Assembly: GCA_903838675.1 (NCBI GenBank)
Contig: CAILZI010000183.1
Span: 1-40,733, forward strand
Direction: 5' to 3'
DNA: 40,733 nucleotides
DNA from: an uncultured Verrucomicrobiota bacterium
GTDB lineage: Bacteria; Verrucomicrobiota; Verrucomicrobiia; Verrucomicrobiales; Verrucomicrobiaceae
Positions 33,547-40,733 of the stretch are shown in pieces. The position numbers and the translations under genes were made by a program. The notes below the pieces were generated by a model. That model had not been told where the DNA came from. It searched no databases and saw only the letters and a list, made by a program, of their open reading frames with translations. Numbering within the stretch: the first letter of the stretch is position 1; every line of letters begins with the position of its first letter.

Positions 33547-36354
33547 ATGCTCCGCTCACTTCTCCTAGCAGCCCTCGTCTCCAACGCACATGCCGCCACC
33601 TGGCCGCAGGACACCAGTGATCTCAAAGCTGACCCCAAAGCGCAATACGGCACGCTCGAAAACGGCCTGCGCTACGTGATTCTGCCTCATGATGAGCCGC
33701 CGGGCCGCGCCAGCATCCGCCTCTACATGGATGTGGGTTCGCTCATGGAACAGGACGACCAGCAGGGCATGGCGCACTACCTTGAGCACATGGCGTTCAA
33801 CGGCTCGCGCCATTTCAAGGGCGGCGAGATGGTCGAGTACTTCCAGCGCCTGGGCATGGGCTTCGGTGCGGACACCAACGCGCACACCTCATTCAAGGAA
33901 ACTGTGTACATGCTGGAACTGCCGAAAGTGGAGCCCAAGTACATTGCCGAAGGCCTGCAGCTTTTCCGTGATGATCTGGATGGCATGCTGCTCAACGAAA
34001 CCGAGATCGACAAGGAACGCGGCATCATCCTGAGCGAAAAGCTCAGCCGCGACTCCATCGAGTACCGCACGATGCTGGAGGGCTACAAGTTCGCCCTGCC
34101 GGAATCCATCCTGCCGCACCGCATGCCCATCGGCACGGAAGAGATGATCAAGACGATGAAGCGTCCGCGCTTCGCTGATTTCTACGAGAAGTATTACACG
34201 CCCAAGCGCGCCGTCATTGTGGCTGTGGGTGATTTCAAAGACACCGCCGCCGTCAAAGCAGAGATCGAAAAGCAGTTTGCCGACGCCAAACCCAAACATG
34301 GCGACGCTGAAGAACCCAATCTTGGCAAGGTGACTTCCGGCTATGGCATCATCGCCAAGCTGCACACCGAAATGCAGGCCGAGGCGCTCACCATTTCGAT
34401 CGAAATTCCCCGCCCTGCCAAAAACAAGCCTGACAATGCCGCCACCCGCCGGGAGAAGACGATCCGTGATCTGGCTGACATGATGATCAACCAGCGCCTG
34501 TCCAAGCTCTCGAAGGCTGAAGGTGCGCCGTTCATGGGTGCTGAGAGCTACAGCTATGAGTACCTCGAATTCGTGAGTGTGAACGGCATCCAGGCGCAAT
34601 GCGACCCCAAGAACTGGCAGGCCACGATCACGCTGCTGGAAACCGAAATGCGTCGTGCTCTTGAACACGGCTTCACGGCGGCGGAATTTGAAGAAGCGAA
34701 GGCCACCATTCTCAAGGGAGCCAAACTGCGCGCTGATCAGGCCGACAGCCGCAAATCGCGCGATCTTGCCAGTGGTCTGGTCACCATTCTTGCCAGCAAG
34801 AAAGTCTTCACGCATCCTGCGGATGATCTCGCCCGCGTTTCGACCGCTCTGGCCGGCTTGACCGAGGCAGACAGCCACGCCGCACTCGTGGCCGACTGGA
34901 AAGGCGATGACATTCAGCTATTCCTCGGCGGGAATTTGAAGCTGGAAGGCGATGCCGCGAAGCAGATCATCGACACCTTCAAGGCCAGCCGAGCCAAGCC
35001 GGTGGCCGCCCCCGTGAAGGAAGAGACCGCCGCGTTTGCCTACACTGACTTTGGCCCTGCGGGCAAGGTCGCCAGCCGCTCGGAAGCGAAGGATCTCGAA
35101 ATCAGCCAGGCGGTGTTTGAAAACAATGTGCGCTTCAATTTCAAGCACACTGAGTTCGAGAAAGGCACCATCCGAGTGCTGATCAATTTTGGCGGTGGCA
35201 AGCTCAGCACGCCTGCTGACAAGCCGGGCATCATTCCCTTTGCGCAGAGCACCTTCCAACTCGGCGGCCTGGAGAAACACGGCGTCGATGACATCCGCCG
35301 CATCTTTGCCAGCCGCACCGTGGGCAGCGATTTTTCCATTGGTGACGAAGCTTTCCTGCTCAGCGGCCGCACCACGCCGGCGGATCTTGAGGCCCAAATG
35401 CAACTTCTCACCGCTTACCTCGTGGCACCGGGTTATCGCGAAGAAGCGGCACGCCAGTTTGAAAAGAACATCGATCCGCTCTACACCCAGCTGCAGCACA
35501 CCGCCGAGGGTGTGATGAACAATGACGTCGTCGCCTTCATGCACTCGGGAGATGCACGCTGGGGATTCCCCAAGATGGACGAGTTGCGCAAGCGTACGCT
35601 GGCCGAACTGAAAGCCTGGCTCGCCCCGGCGCTTACCCAGGATTACCTCGAAGTCACCGTGCTGGGAGATGTCGATGCGGAAACCGCGCTCAATGCCGTG
35701 GCAAAAACACTCGGGGCGCTGCCGAAACGTGCGGACAAGAAGCCCGCGTATGAGAAGGAGCGCGCCGTGGCCTTCCCTGCACCAGCCGCCAGCAAGACCT
35801 TCCCCTTTGACACCGAAATCCCGAAGGCCATCGCCACGGTCTACTGGCCCACCACGGACATGCACAACATCCAGCGCACCCGCCGCCTGACCGTGCTGGG
35901 TTCCATTCTCGATGACCGCCTGCGCATCAAGGTGCGTGAGGAGCTGGGAGACACCTACAGCCCAGCCTGCTATCACGTCGCCAACGACACCTTCACCGGC
36001 TACGGCTACATGACCACGATGATCGAGTGCAAACCGGAACTGGCCGTCTCGCTCACCAAACTCGTCACTGAAATCGGCGACAAGCTCTCGGGCGGCCCAA
36101 TCACCGATGATGAATTTGACCGCGCCATCAAGCCGATGCTGGCCCAGCTGGAGCAGATGCGCCGCGACAACCGCTACTGGTCCATGAATGTGCTGCGCTG
36201 CGCCCAGGAGCATCCGGAGCGCCTCGACTGGGCACGCAGCTTTGTCAGTGACTTTGCCGGCATCAAAAAGGACGAACTCGAAGTGCTTGCGAAGGAATAT
36301 CTGGGCGCCAAACGTGCGGTGTCTGCAGACATCATTCCGATTGAGAAGAAGTGA
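33547..36354 (+). CDS. Secreted M16 family zinc metalloprotease
   Basis: 935 residues with a short signal peptide (MLRSLLLAALVSNAHA). The inverted zinc motif HYLEH (77-81) is followed by AFNGSRHFKGGEMVEYF and a downstream glutamate (about E157, in EIDKERGIILSE), together the M16 zinc and catalytic set. The two-lobe architecture is complete: the first M16 domain to about 230, a middle domain, a second homologous, non-catalytic M16 domain (about 510-930) containing DDRLRIKVREELGDTYSP. Likely located in the periplasm or outer surface. An ATG at 33502 would add 15 residues but spoil the signal peptide. Confidence 0.92.
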   Translation: MLRSLLLAALVSNAHAATWPQDTSDLKADPKAQYGTLENGLRYVILPHDEPPGRASIRLYMDVGSLMEQDDQQGMAHYLEHMAFNGSRHFKGGEMVEYFQRLGMGFGADTNAHTSFKETVYMLELPKVEPKYIAEGLQLFRDDLDGMLLNETEIDKERGIILSEKLSRDSIEYRTMLEGYKFALPESILPHRMPIGTEEMIKTMKRPRFADFYEKYYTPKRAVIVAVGDFKDTAAVKAEIEKQFADAKPKHGDAEEPNLGKVTSGYGIIAKLHTEMQAEALTISIEIPRPAKNKPDNAATRREKTIRDLADMMINQRLSKLSKAEGAPFMGAESYSYEYLEFVSVNGIQAQCDPKNWQATITLLETEMRRALEHGFTAAEFEEAKATILKGAKLRADQADSRKSRDLASGLVTILASKKVFTHPADDLARVSTALAGLTEADSHAALVADWKGDDIQLFLGGNLKLEGDAAKQIIDTFKASRAKPVAAPVKEETAAFAYTDFGPAGKVASRSEAKDLEISQAVFENNVRFNFKHTEFEKGTIRVLINFGGGKLSTPADKPGIIPFAQSTFQLGGLEKHGVDDIRRIFASRTVGSDFSIGDEAFLLSGRTTPADLEAQMQLLTAYLVAPGYREEAARQFEKNIDPLYTQLQHTAEGVMNNDVVAFMHSGDARWGFPKMDELRKRTLAELKAWLAPALTQDYLEVTVLGDVDAETALNAVAKTLGALPKRADKKPAYEKERAVAFPAPAASKTFPFDTEIPKAIATVYWPTTDMHNIQRTRRLTVLGSILDDRLRIKVREELGDTYSPACYHVANDTFTGYGYMTTMIECKPELAVSLTKLVTEIGDKLSGGPITDDEFDRAIKPMLAQLEQMRRDNRYWSMNVLRCAQEHPERLDWARSFVSDFAGIKKDELEVLAKEYLGAKRAVSADIIPIEKK

Positions 36355-36393
36355 GGTCGCGACTTCGATGGTCAAAGGAGTGGGGCGGCTCTG

Positions 36394-37026
36394 TCAATCA
36401 ACAGTCACCACCCGCTCCTTAAGCCGCCGCACCTCATCACTGACATCCGCCGCAAGCAGGAACGCTGATACGACCACCACGCGGCGGGCTCCGGCGGCGA
36501 TGATTTCTTCCAGCCGCGCAGCATTCACGCCGCCGATGCAGAAGACCGGCAGCGTGACGCGGCGGTGCACTTCAGCGACATCACTTAAACCGACTGGGAC
36601 ATAATACGGCTTTGTCCCTGTGGCATACAGCGGGCCAAAGCCGATGTAGTCCGCACCTTCCGCCTGAGCGGCGATGGCTTGAGCGAGGCTGTGGGTCGAC
36701 TTGCCGACAAAACATGCAGGGCCGACAACCGCGCGCGCCTTGGCCACGGCATCATCATCCTGCCCCACGTGCACGCCCTCACTGCCAATGGCAGCGGCGA
36801 TGTCGAGATGGTCGTTAATTACCAGCGGCACGCCATGAGAGCGGGTGATCGGCAGCATGAGCTTGGCGAGGCGCTCGATCTCCTGCGGTGCCAGCTTTTT
36901 GGCGCGCAGTTGCAGCACATCCACGCCACCGAGGCAGAGCTGAGCCGTCATGCCCTCGACGTTTTCCGCCGTGACATAACCGAGATCAACGATGCCGTAG
37001 AGCCGTGCGTCTTGAATGCGTTTCAT
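36394..37026 (-). CDS. thiE: Thiamine phosphate synthase
   Basis: Joins HMP-pyrophosphate and thiazole phosphate to thiamine phosphate. 210 residues from the ATG at 37026 (13 codons of upstream frame are ignored). Motifs: VLQLRAKKLAPQEIERL, PLVINDHLDIAAAIGSEGVHVGQDD (about 67-91, substrate-binding), VGKSTHSLAQA, DYIGFGPLYATGTKP (about 132-146), FCIGGVNAARLEEIIAAGARRVVVVSAFL with the phosphate-binding GG and VVSAF. Normal family length. No partner thi genes nearby and no TPP riboswitch seen upstream. Confidence 0.93.
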   Translation of the reverse strand: MKRIQDARLYGIVDLGYVTAENVEGMTAQLCLGGVDVLQLRAKKLAPQEIERLAKLMLPITRSHGVPLVINDHLDIAAAIGSEGVHVGQDDDAVAKARAVVGPACFVGKSTHSLAQAIAAQAEGADYIGFGPLYATGTKPYYVPVGLSDVAEVHRRVTLPVFCIGGVNAARLEEIIAAGARRVVVVSAFLLAADVSDEVRRLKERVVTVD

Positions 37027-37127
37027 GGGTGCGCTTTGCATGAGCGGGGATGCGGGTCTCTGCAAGGCTGAGTTTCCAGTTGCCCCGGTTGATCTCGGAG
37101 CCTATGAAAACCCATGGCGGAGGACAT

Positions 37128-37400
37128 CCTAGTGGTGTCCCCCGTTTTCTTTATCTGCATGGCGTGCAAGCGCCGTGCAACCGTTCGCAGATGCAGGGAA
37201 GGCCGTGAGAACCGGCCACAGTGGCGCTGCGGTATCGGGTCACAACCCTCCATTCATGTCTGCGGACATGGAGCAAAGCCAATCGGGAGCAATCCTTGGT
37301 GAAGGCGGAGGCGAGGAGCGGCGGTCAAACGTCGCGCAAACCCGGAGTCCGAACATCTCGCTGCGAACAAGCTCATCCGACCCGCCATGTGGCGGTGCGC
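37128..37400 (+). promoter_or_regulatory. Cobalamin riboswitch upstream of the BtuB-like gene
   Basis: The 410-base gap before the TonB-dependent receptor contains the core of a cobalamin riboswitch. GGGAAGGCCGTGAGAACCGG (about 37196-37215) is followed by CCACAGTGGCGCTGCGGTAT, matching the conserved GGGAA-n-GUG-n-GAA-n-CCGG-n-CACUG/AG-n-GC-n-GCGGUA arrangement. Then GCCAATCGG and GGTGAAGGCGG (the GCCACTG/GGGAAGGC pair), and GCGCAAACCCGGAGTCC at 37334-37350, matching the terminal core. A hairpin CCGCC/GGCGG lies at 37382-37395, just upstream of the gene start, and could block translation or end transcription. Limits are approximate. Not proven by folding. Confidence 0.75.
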
Positions 37401-37436
37401 GGATGATTTCATCGAACCAATGAACACCCCAACGAC

Positions 37437-39320
37437 ATGTACCTCCAGAACAACTCTGGTCGCCGCCGATGCGCAGCGATCACGGCGGCGCTCCTAGCCG
37501 CCATTCAAATCAGCGTGGCGCAAACGCCCGCTCAGAAAACGCAGTCGACAGAAGACATCCCCGAAGTCGTCATCACCGCGACGATGTCCGAAACCGAATC
37601 CTGGCGCACCGCCAGCAGTGTCACGGTCATCGACCGGAAAAAAATCGACGAGAATCAGTACCGCTTTGTGACGGATGCCCTGCGCAATGTCCCCGGCATG
37701 ACCGTCGTCACGCCAGGCATCCCCGGCAATGTGGCGACCGTGATGACGCGCGGCACGACCACGAAAGACACCGCGCTGATGATCGACGGCAGACCCGTGC
37801 CCGGCAACCTCGCGGGTTCCTTCAATCTCGAAACCATGGTGCTGGACAACGTGGAGCGCATCGAAGTGCTGCGCGGCCCAGCGGCCAGTCTCTATGGTGG
37901 ACGCACCATGGGCGGGGTGATCAACATCATCACCCGCAGCGGCAAAGGTCTGGCGAAGCCGAAAAGCACGGCGTTTTTTGAGACCGGCAGCTATGGCACT
38001 TTCCGCGAAGGCTTCAGCTCCTTGGGAGCCATTGGCAAACTTGACTGGGGCCTGGAAGCCAGCCGCACAGACATGCAGGGGCAGCGCGTGAACAGCCAGT
38101 TCAAGCAAACGAACCTCGCAGGCAAAGTGGGCTACCAGTTCGCCGACAGCCTGCGTTTCGACCTCGACACGCGCTACTACACCGCGCAGGTCGGCTCCCC
38201 GGGCACGATCTATGCCGTGAACCCGGATGCACAGCTGCTCTCCGAATTCTGGAGCATCTCGCCACGGCTGGTGTGGAATACGAATGACCGCTGGACGCAG
38301 TCGCTCACGTTTTCGCACAGCCAGTTCCGGCAGGTGGCCACAGGCATGGGTGGTTTCTTCAATCCCAACAACCGCACCAGCTCGCGCACGGACTTTTTGG
38401 AATACAAAAGCGTCGTGAAAGTGACGGACAAATGGACCGTCACTGCCGGGGCCTGGTTCCAAGATCAGAAAATCAGCCGCTACAACGACGACGCTGGCAT
38501 GCTGGACATCTCGCAGGCGCTGACGAACTGGGCGCTGTTTCTCCAATCGCAGGCGGAGCTTTTCAAAGGCTTCAACCTGATCGGTGGTGTGCGCTACGAC
38601 AAGTACTCGGACTTCAGCGATGCCCTCACCTGGCGCAGCGGCATCAGCTATCTCGTGCCCGTCACGCAGACGGTGCTGCATGCCAACTACGGCACCGCCT
38701 ATACCCCGCCCACGCCGCAGGACCTGACGCCCGTCTTTGGTGGGAATCCCAACTTGATCACTCCGGAACGCAGTCGTGGCTATGAATTCGGCATCACCCA
38801 GCCTCTGGCCAGCAACAAGCTCAGCCTGCGCGCCACCTACTTCCACAATGACCTGCGCAATACCTACCAGTACCTGCCGCCGTTCTTCATTCCCGTGGCC
38901 GTCGGCTCCGCCACCACGCAGGGCTTGGAAAGTGGTCTGGACTGGAACCCCTGTGCGATGTTTGGCTTAAACCTGAGCTATACCTACCTGGATGCCCGCG
39001 ACAACACGAACCTCGTCCGTCTCGTCCGCCGCCCGCGTCACTCCATCTCCGGCGGCATCCGCTTTCAGCCGGTGAAGGACGTCACCTTTAATCTCAGCGC
39101 CCTCTACGTGATCGACCGCCAGGATTATGACGCCATCACCTTTGCCCAAGGCAACTTGCACGACTACCTCAACGTGCGGCTCTCGGCCAACTGGCGCATC
39201 AACGAGCACCTCGATCTGTTTGCGCGCATCGAAAACCTGCTCGGGCAAAAGTATCAGGAAATCCCCGGATTCCCTGTCATGAGCACCGGAGCCTACGCCG
39301 GGCTGCGTTTGCGCTTTTGA
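37437..39320 (+). CDS. TonB-dependent outer-membrane receptor, BtuB-like
   Basis: 627 residues, close to BtuB (614). Signal peptide about 1-29 (AAITAALLAAIQISVAQ). A TonB box-like IPEVVITATM (about 41-50) leads into the plug domain (about 60-165) with IDRKKIDENQ, VTDALRNVPGMTV, DTALMIDGRPVPGN, VERIEVLRGPAASLYGGRTMGGVINIITR. The rest is a 22-strand barrel ending in AYAGLRLRF with a terminal Phe. The cobalamin riboswitch upstream supports corrinoid uptake. No BtuF/C/D gene in the window. The ATG at 37437 has no Shine-Dalgarno sequence. Followed 22 bases later by the AraC-type gene. Confidence 0.9.
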   Translation: MYLQNNSGRRRCAAITAALLAAIQISVAQTPAQKTQSTEDIPEVVITATMSETESWRTASSVTVIDRKKIDENQYRFVTDALRNVPGMTVVTPGIPGNVATVMTRGTTTKDTALMIDGRPVPGNLAGSFNLETMVLDNVERIEVLRGPAASLYGGRTMGGVINIITRSGKGLAKPKSTAFFETGSYGTFREGFSSLGAIGKLDWGLEASRTDMQGQRVNSQFKQTNLAGKVGYQFADSLRFDLDTRYYTAQVGSPGTIYAVNPDAQLLSEFWSISPRLVWNTNDRWTQSLTFSHSQFRQVATGMGGFFNPNNRTSSRTDFLEYKSVVKVTDKWTVTAGAWFQDQKISRYNDDAGMLDISQALTNWALFLQSQAELFKGFNLIGGVRYDKYSDFSDALTWRSGISYLVPVTQTVLHANYGTAYTPPTPQDLTPVFGGNPNLITPERSRGYEFGITQPLASNKLSLRATYFHNDLRNTYQYLPPFFIPVAVGSATTQGLESGLDWNPCAMFGLNLSYTYLDARDNTNLVRLVRRPRHSISGGIRFQPVKDVTFNLSALYVIDRQDYDAITFAQGNLHDYLNVRLSANWRINEHLDLFARIENLLGQKYQEIPGFPVMSTGAYAGLRLRF

Positions 39321-39342
39321 TCCGCATGGCTAACACTGGGGC

Positions 39343-40119
39343 GTGAGCAGCCCTCCGCCACGTCTAGAATCCCCTGCCGCACTGCGCGAACGTTTCATCC
39401 GTCGTGTCAGTGCGGACAGTCCCTTCTACCGGCTGTTCGACCACCTGCCAGACCTCGCCTTCTTTGCCAAGGACAGCGACTTCCGCTTCATGTGTGCGAG
39501 CCGCCGGTTCATGGACCGCTTTGGCATCACCGAAGAAGCCGGCATCGTCGGCAAAAACGACTTCGATCTCTTCCCTGCCCGCCTCGCGGAAAACTTCCGC
39601 CGCGATGACGAGGAAGTGCTGCGCACCGGCAAAGCCGCACTCAACATCGTGGAGCTGTTCTTCACCGATCAGGGTCTTCCCGACTGGTTCGTCACCAACA
39701 AACTGCCGCTGACTGATGCCAAAGGCCGCGTTATCGGCATCATGGGCACCGTGCAGAGCTTTGAGGGCAAGAAGCAGCTATTGCAGCCCTACCTGCAGAT
39801 CGACCGCGCTCTGGCCTACATCCGCGAGCACTTCCGCACCGGTGTCTCCATCACCGAACTCGCGCAGATCGTTCATCTCTCGCCGCGCCAGCTCCACCGC
39901 AAGTTTGTCGAAACTTTTGGTGCCAGCCCGCAGGCCTTCATCATGAAGCTGCGCATCCAGGCCGCCTGCGAGGCCCTGCAACGCGAAGGGGCCAACATCT
40001 CCGATGTGGCCCGCGATCTGGGCTTCTGCGATCAAAGCGCCCTCACCCACCACTTTCACCGGCACATGGGCATGACCCCGCTCAAATACCTGCAGCAGTT
40101 CCGACTAAGGCGGGTGTAG
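39343..40119 (+). CDS. AraC-family transcriptional regulator with PAS sensor domain
   Basis: 258 residues from a GTG at 39343. N-terminal PAS domain (about 25-140): FDHLPDLAFFAKDSDFRFMCASRRFMDRFG, then GKNDFDLFPARLAENFRRDDEEVLRTG and GRVIGIMGTVQSFEG. The C-terminal AraC domain (about 158-256) has two helix-turn-helix motifs: ITELAQIVHLSPRQLHRKFVETFGASP and ISDVARDLGFCDQSALTHHFHRHMGMTPLKYLQQFR, the latter the AraC signature. Located 22 bases after the BtuB-like gene on the same strand, so it may be co-transcribed. This PAS-AraC layout is common in verrucomicrobia; ligand unknown. Confidence 0.9.
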   Translation: MSSPPPRLESPAALRERFIRRVSADSPFYRLFDHLPDLAFFAKDSDFRFMCASRRFMDRFGITEEAGIVGKNDFDLFPARLAENFRRDDEEVLRTGKAALNIVELFFTDQGLPDWFVTNKLPLTDAKGRVIGIMGTVQSFEGKKQLLQPYLQIDRALAYIREHFRTGVSITELAQIVHLSPRQLHRKFVETFGASPQAFIMKLRIQAACEALQREGANISDVARDLGFCDQSALTHHFHRHMGMTPLKYLQQFRLRRV

Positions 40120-40213
40120 TAGGGAGATCATTTTGATCCCCGGTTTGGGAGCGGTGAAAGCAGTCAGTAACGTGGAGGGAGAGATGATCCCTCTCCTAGC
40201 CTGCAATTTCTGG

Positions 40214-40242
40214 TTGCCGCAATGCCGAAGCCCTGTTACAGA
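40214..40242 (+). promoter_or_regulatory. Possible sigma-70 promoter of tRNA-Val
   Basis: TTGCCG (40214-40219) and TACAGA (40237-40242) separated by 17 bases, ending 18 bases before the tRNA-Val gene. Position and spacing fit a sigma-70 promoter; both boxes deviate from consensus, and the assignment is by inspection only. Confidence 0.4.
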
Positions 40243-40260
40243 CTCCGCCCCACGATTTTC

Positions 40261-40335
40261 GCGCGATTAGCTCAGTGGTAGAGCATTGCCTTCACACGGC
40301 AAGGGTCGCAGGTTCGAACCCTGCATCGCGCACCA
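40261..40335 (+). tRNA. tRNA-Val (anticodon CAC)
   Basis: The acceptor stem GCGCGAT pairs with ATCGCGC (40325-40331). D arm AGCTCAGTGGTAGAGC, anticodon stem TTGCC/GGCAA with loop TTCACAC giving anticodon CAC, T arm CGCAGGTTCGAACCCTGC. Discriminator A and encoded CCA at 40333-40335. The 3' half serves as the end of a converging recombinase gene, so this is the attachment site of an integrated element. Confidence 0.96.
40292..40335. other. Probable attachment site (att core) in tRNA-Val 3' half
   Basis: The stop codon (40292-40294) and the last 15 or so codons of the converging recombinase gene lie in the antisense strand of the tRNA 3' half. That part encodes the VRDAGFEPATLAV tail, which is typical of reading frames that run into tRNA T arms. 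Such a 3' half is the standard crossover site of tRNA-targeting tyrosine recombinases. The exact core length cannot be set without the other junction. Confidence 0.6.
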
Positions 40336-40733
40336 TTTCGTAAGAAATTTCCTTATCGCCACCGCTCAACCACTGAAGCGCGTAATCTGCGATATTCCCT
40401 TGACCATCAACGGCATAGTATTGCTCTGGGTCCATCCCTCTTAGGTCATCTTCTGTAAGCTTGCTCTTTTCGTCAAAAACTGAAAACACACGTTTTTCGT
40501 GTGTCTGGAGCCCTTTTTGTGTGTCTTTCTGTGTGTCTGACTGCCTACTGTTGACAGTATTTATCTTCAAAACGGAGGCCCTCAGAGGCAGGTGTCCGGC
40601 ATCAGTATAAATTTTCGTGGTCAGTTTCGCGTCACTATGCCGCATTAATTCCATCGCCTCACGAAGGGGCACCCCGTTTGCTTGCAGGAGGGTGCAAAAC
40701 GTGTTTCTCAGGGCGTGGAAGTCGAACACCTTA
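40292..40733 (-). CDS. Tyrosine recombinase/phage integrase, C-terminal part (runs off the window)
   Basis: The frame is open to the right edge; 147 codons are visible and the N-terminal domain lies beyond the window. It has the catalytic core end: FDFHALRNTFCTLLQANGV (HxxR box with His and Arg), LMRHSDAKLTTKIYTD with the second conserved His and the catalytic Tyr. About 100 residues follow the Tyr, an unusually long tail: a DTQKDTQK repeat, a charged linker and VRDAGFEPATLAV from the antisense of tRNA-Val. Transcribed toward the tRNA, as expected for an integrase at the boundary of an element lying to the right. Confidence 0.9.
   Translation of the reverse strand, partial: KVFDFHALRNTFCTLLQANGVPLREAMELMRHSDAKLTTKIYTDAGHLPLRASVLKINTVNSRQSDTQKDTQKGLQTHEKRVFSVFDEKSKLTEDDLRGMDPEQYYAVDGQGNIADYALQWLSGGDKEISYEMVRDAGFEPATLAV

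Noticed and set aside
34918..36375. 485-codon minus-strand frame opposite the M16 protease
   Set aside because: Antisense to a protease with complete motifs on both lobes; no recognisable protein.
37494..38846. 450-codon minus-strand frame opposite the TonB-dependent receptor
   Set aside because: A shadow of the receptor gene, whose plug and barrel motifs are unmistakable.

Overview
The window is GC-rich DNA from a Gram-negative bacterium, most likely a member of the Verrucomicrobiota close to Verrucomicrobium/Prosthecobacter. This is inferred from gene content rather than from a marker tree. The clues are two Tat-exported DUF1501 proteins, a secreted PQQ-type beta-propeller protein, a large secreted propeller protein of the planctomycete/verrucomicrobial DUF6797 type, a GKRP-like double-SIS protein, PAS-AraC regulators, LPS synthesis (Kdo transferase), menaquinone synthesis, and start codons that mostly lack a clear Shine-Dalgarno sequence. 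There is no rRNA, CRISPR array or insertion sequence.

Layout. 0.2-4.6 kb: a small hypothetical gene, then a same-strand run dapB - folK - degenerate M28-like membrane protein - nnr (lysine/peptidoglycan precursor, folate and NAD(P)HX repair). 4.7-6.5 kb: menG/ubiE and tRNA-Leu(CAG) on the minus strand, then a prenyltransferase-like toroid protein. 6.6-11.8 kb: a DUF1501 protein, a zinc-ribbon membrane protein, a DacA-type carboxypeptidase, a divergent parvulin and a zinc-knuckle protein. 11.9-19.1 kb: plus-strand genes for a PQQ-propeller protein, a DUF6797-like protein, an alpha/beta hydrolase interrupted by an in-frame TGA, rsmD, waaA and a CuA-like protein that has lost copper ligands. 19.1-24.0 kb: a nucleotidyltransferase, a CdsZ-like coiled-coil/zinc-ribbon protein, a second DUF1501 protein and a GKRP-like protein. 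24.1-26.7 kb: menF-menD. 26.7-32.4 kb: a minus-strand block holding dhaL, an HNH pair, a lone cyclic-nucleotide-binding domain, dhaK, a PycTM-like membrane protein, yraN, rnhB and a secreted hypothetical. 32.5-37.0 kb: an alpha/beta hydrolase, an M16 protease and thiE. 37.1-40.1 kb: a cobalamin riboswitch, a BtuB-like TonB-dependent receptor and a PAS-AraC regulator. 40.26-40.73 kb: tRNA-Val(CAC), whose 3' half overlaps the end of a tyrosine recombinase gene running off the window; this marks the edge of an integrated element.

How it works together. Most of the window is core metabolism and envelope maintenance. MenF, MenD and MenG supply menaquinone; WaaA, DacA, the parvulin and the M16 protease serve the envelope. 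Accessory character is concentrated in the dha block, where an HNH cassette and a cyclic-nucleotide-binding domain lie between dhaK and dhaL and a Pycsar-effector-like protein lies just upstream, and at the tRNA-Val integration site. A recurring theme is enzyme folds whose metal ligands or catalytic residues appear lost (M28-like, prenyltransferase-like, CuA-like). No complete new defence system can be shown from this window alone.
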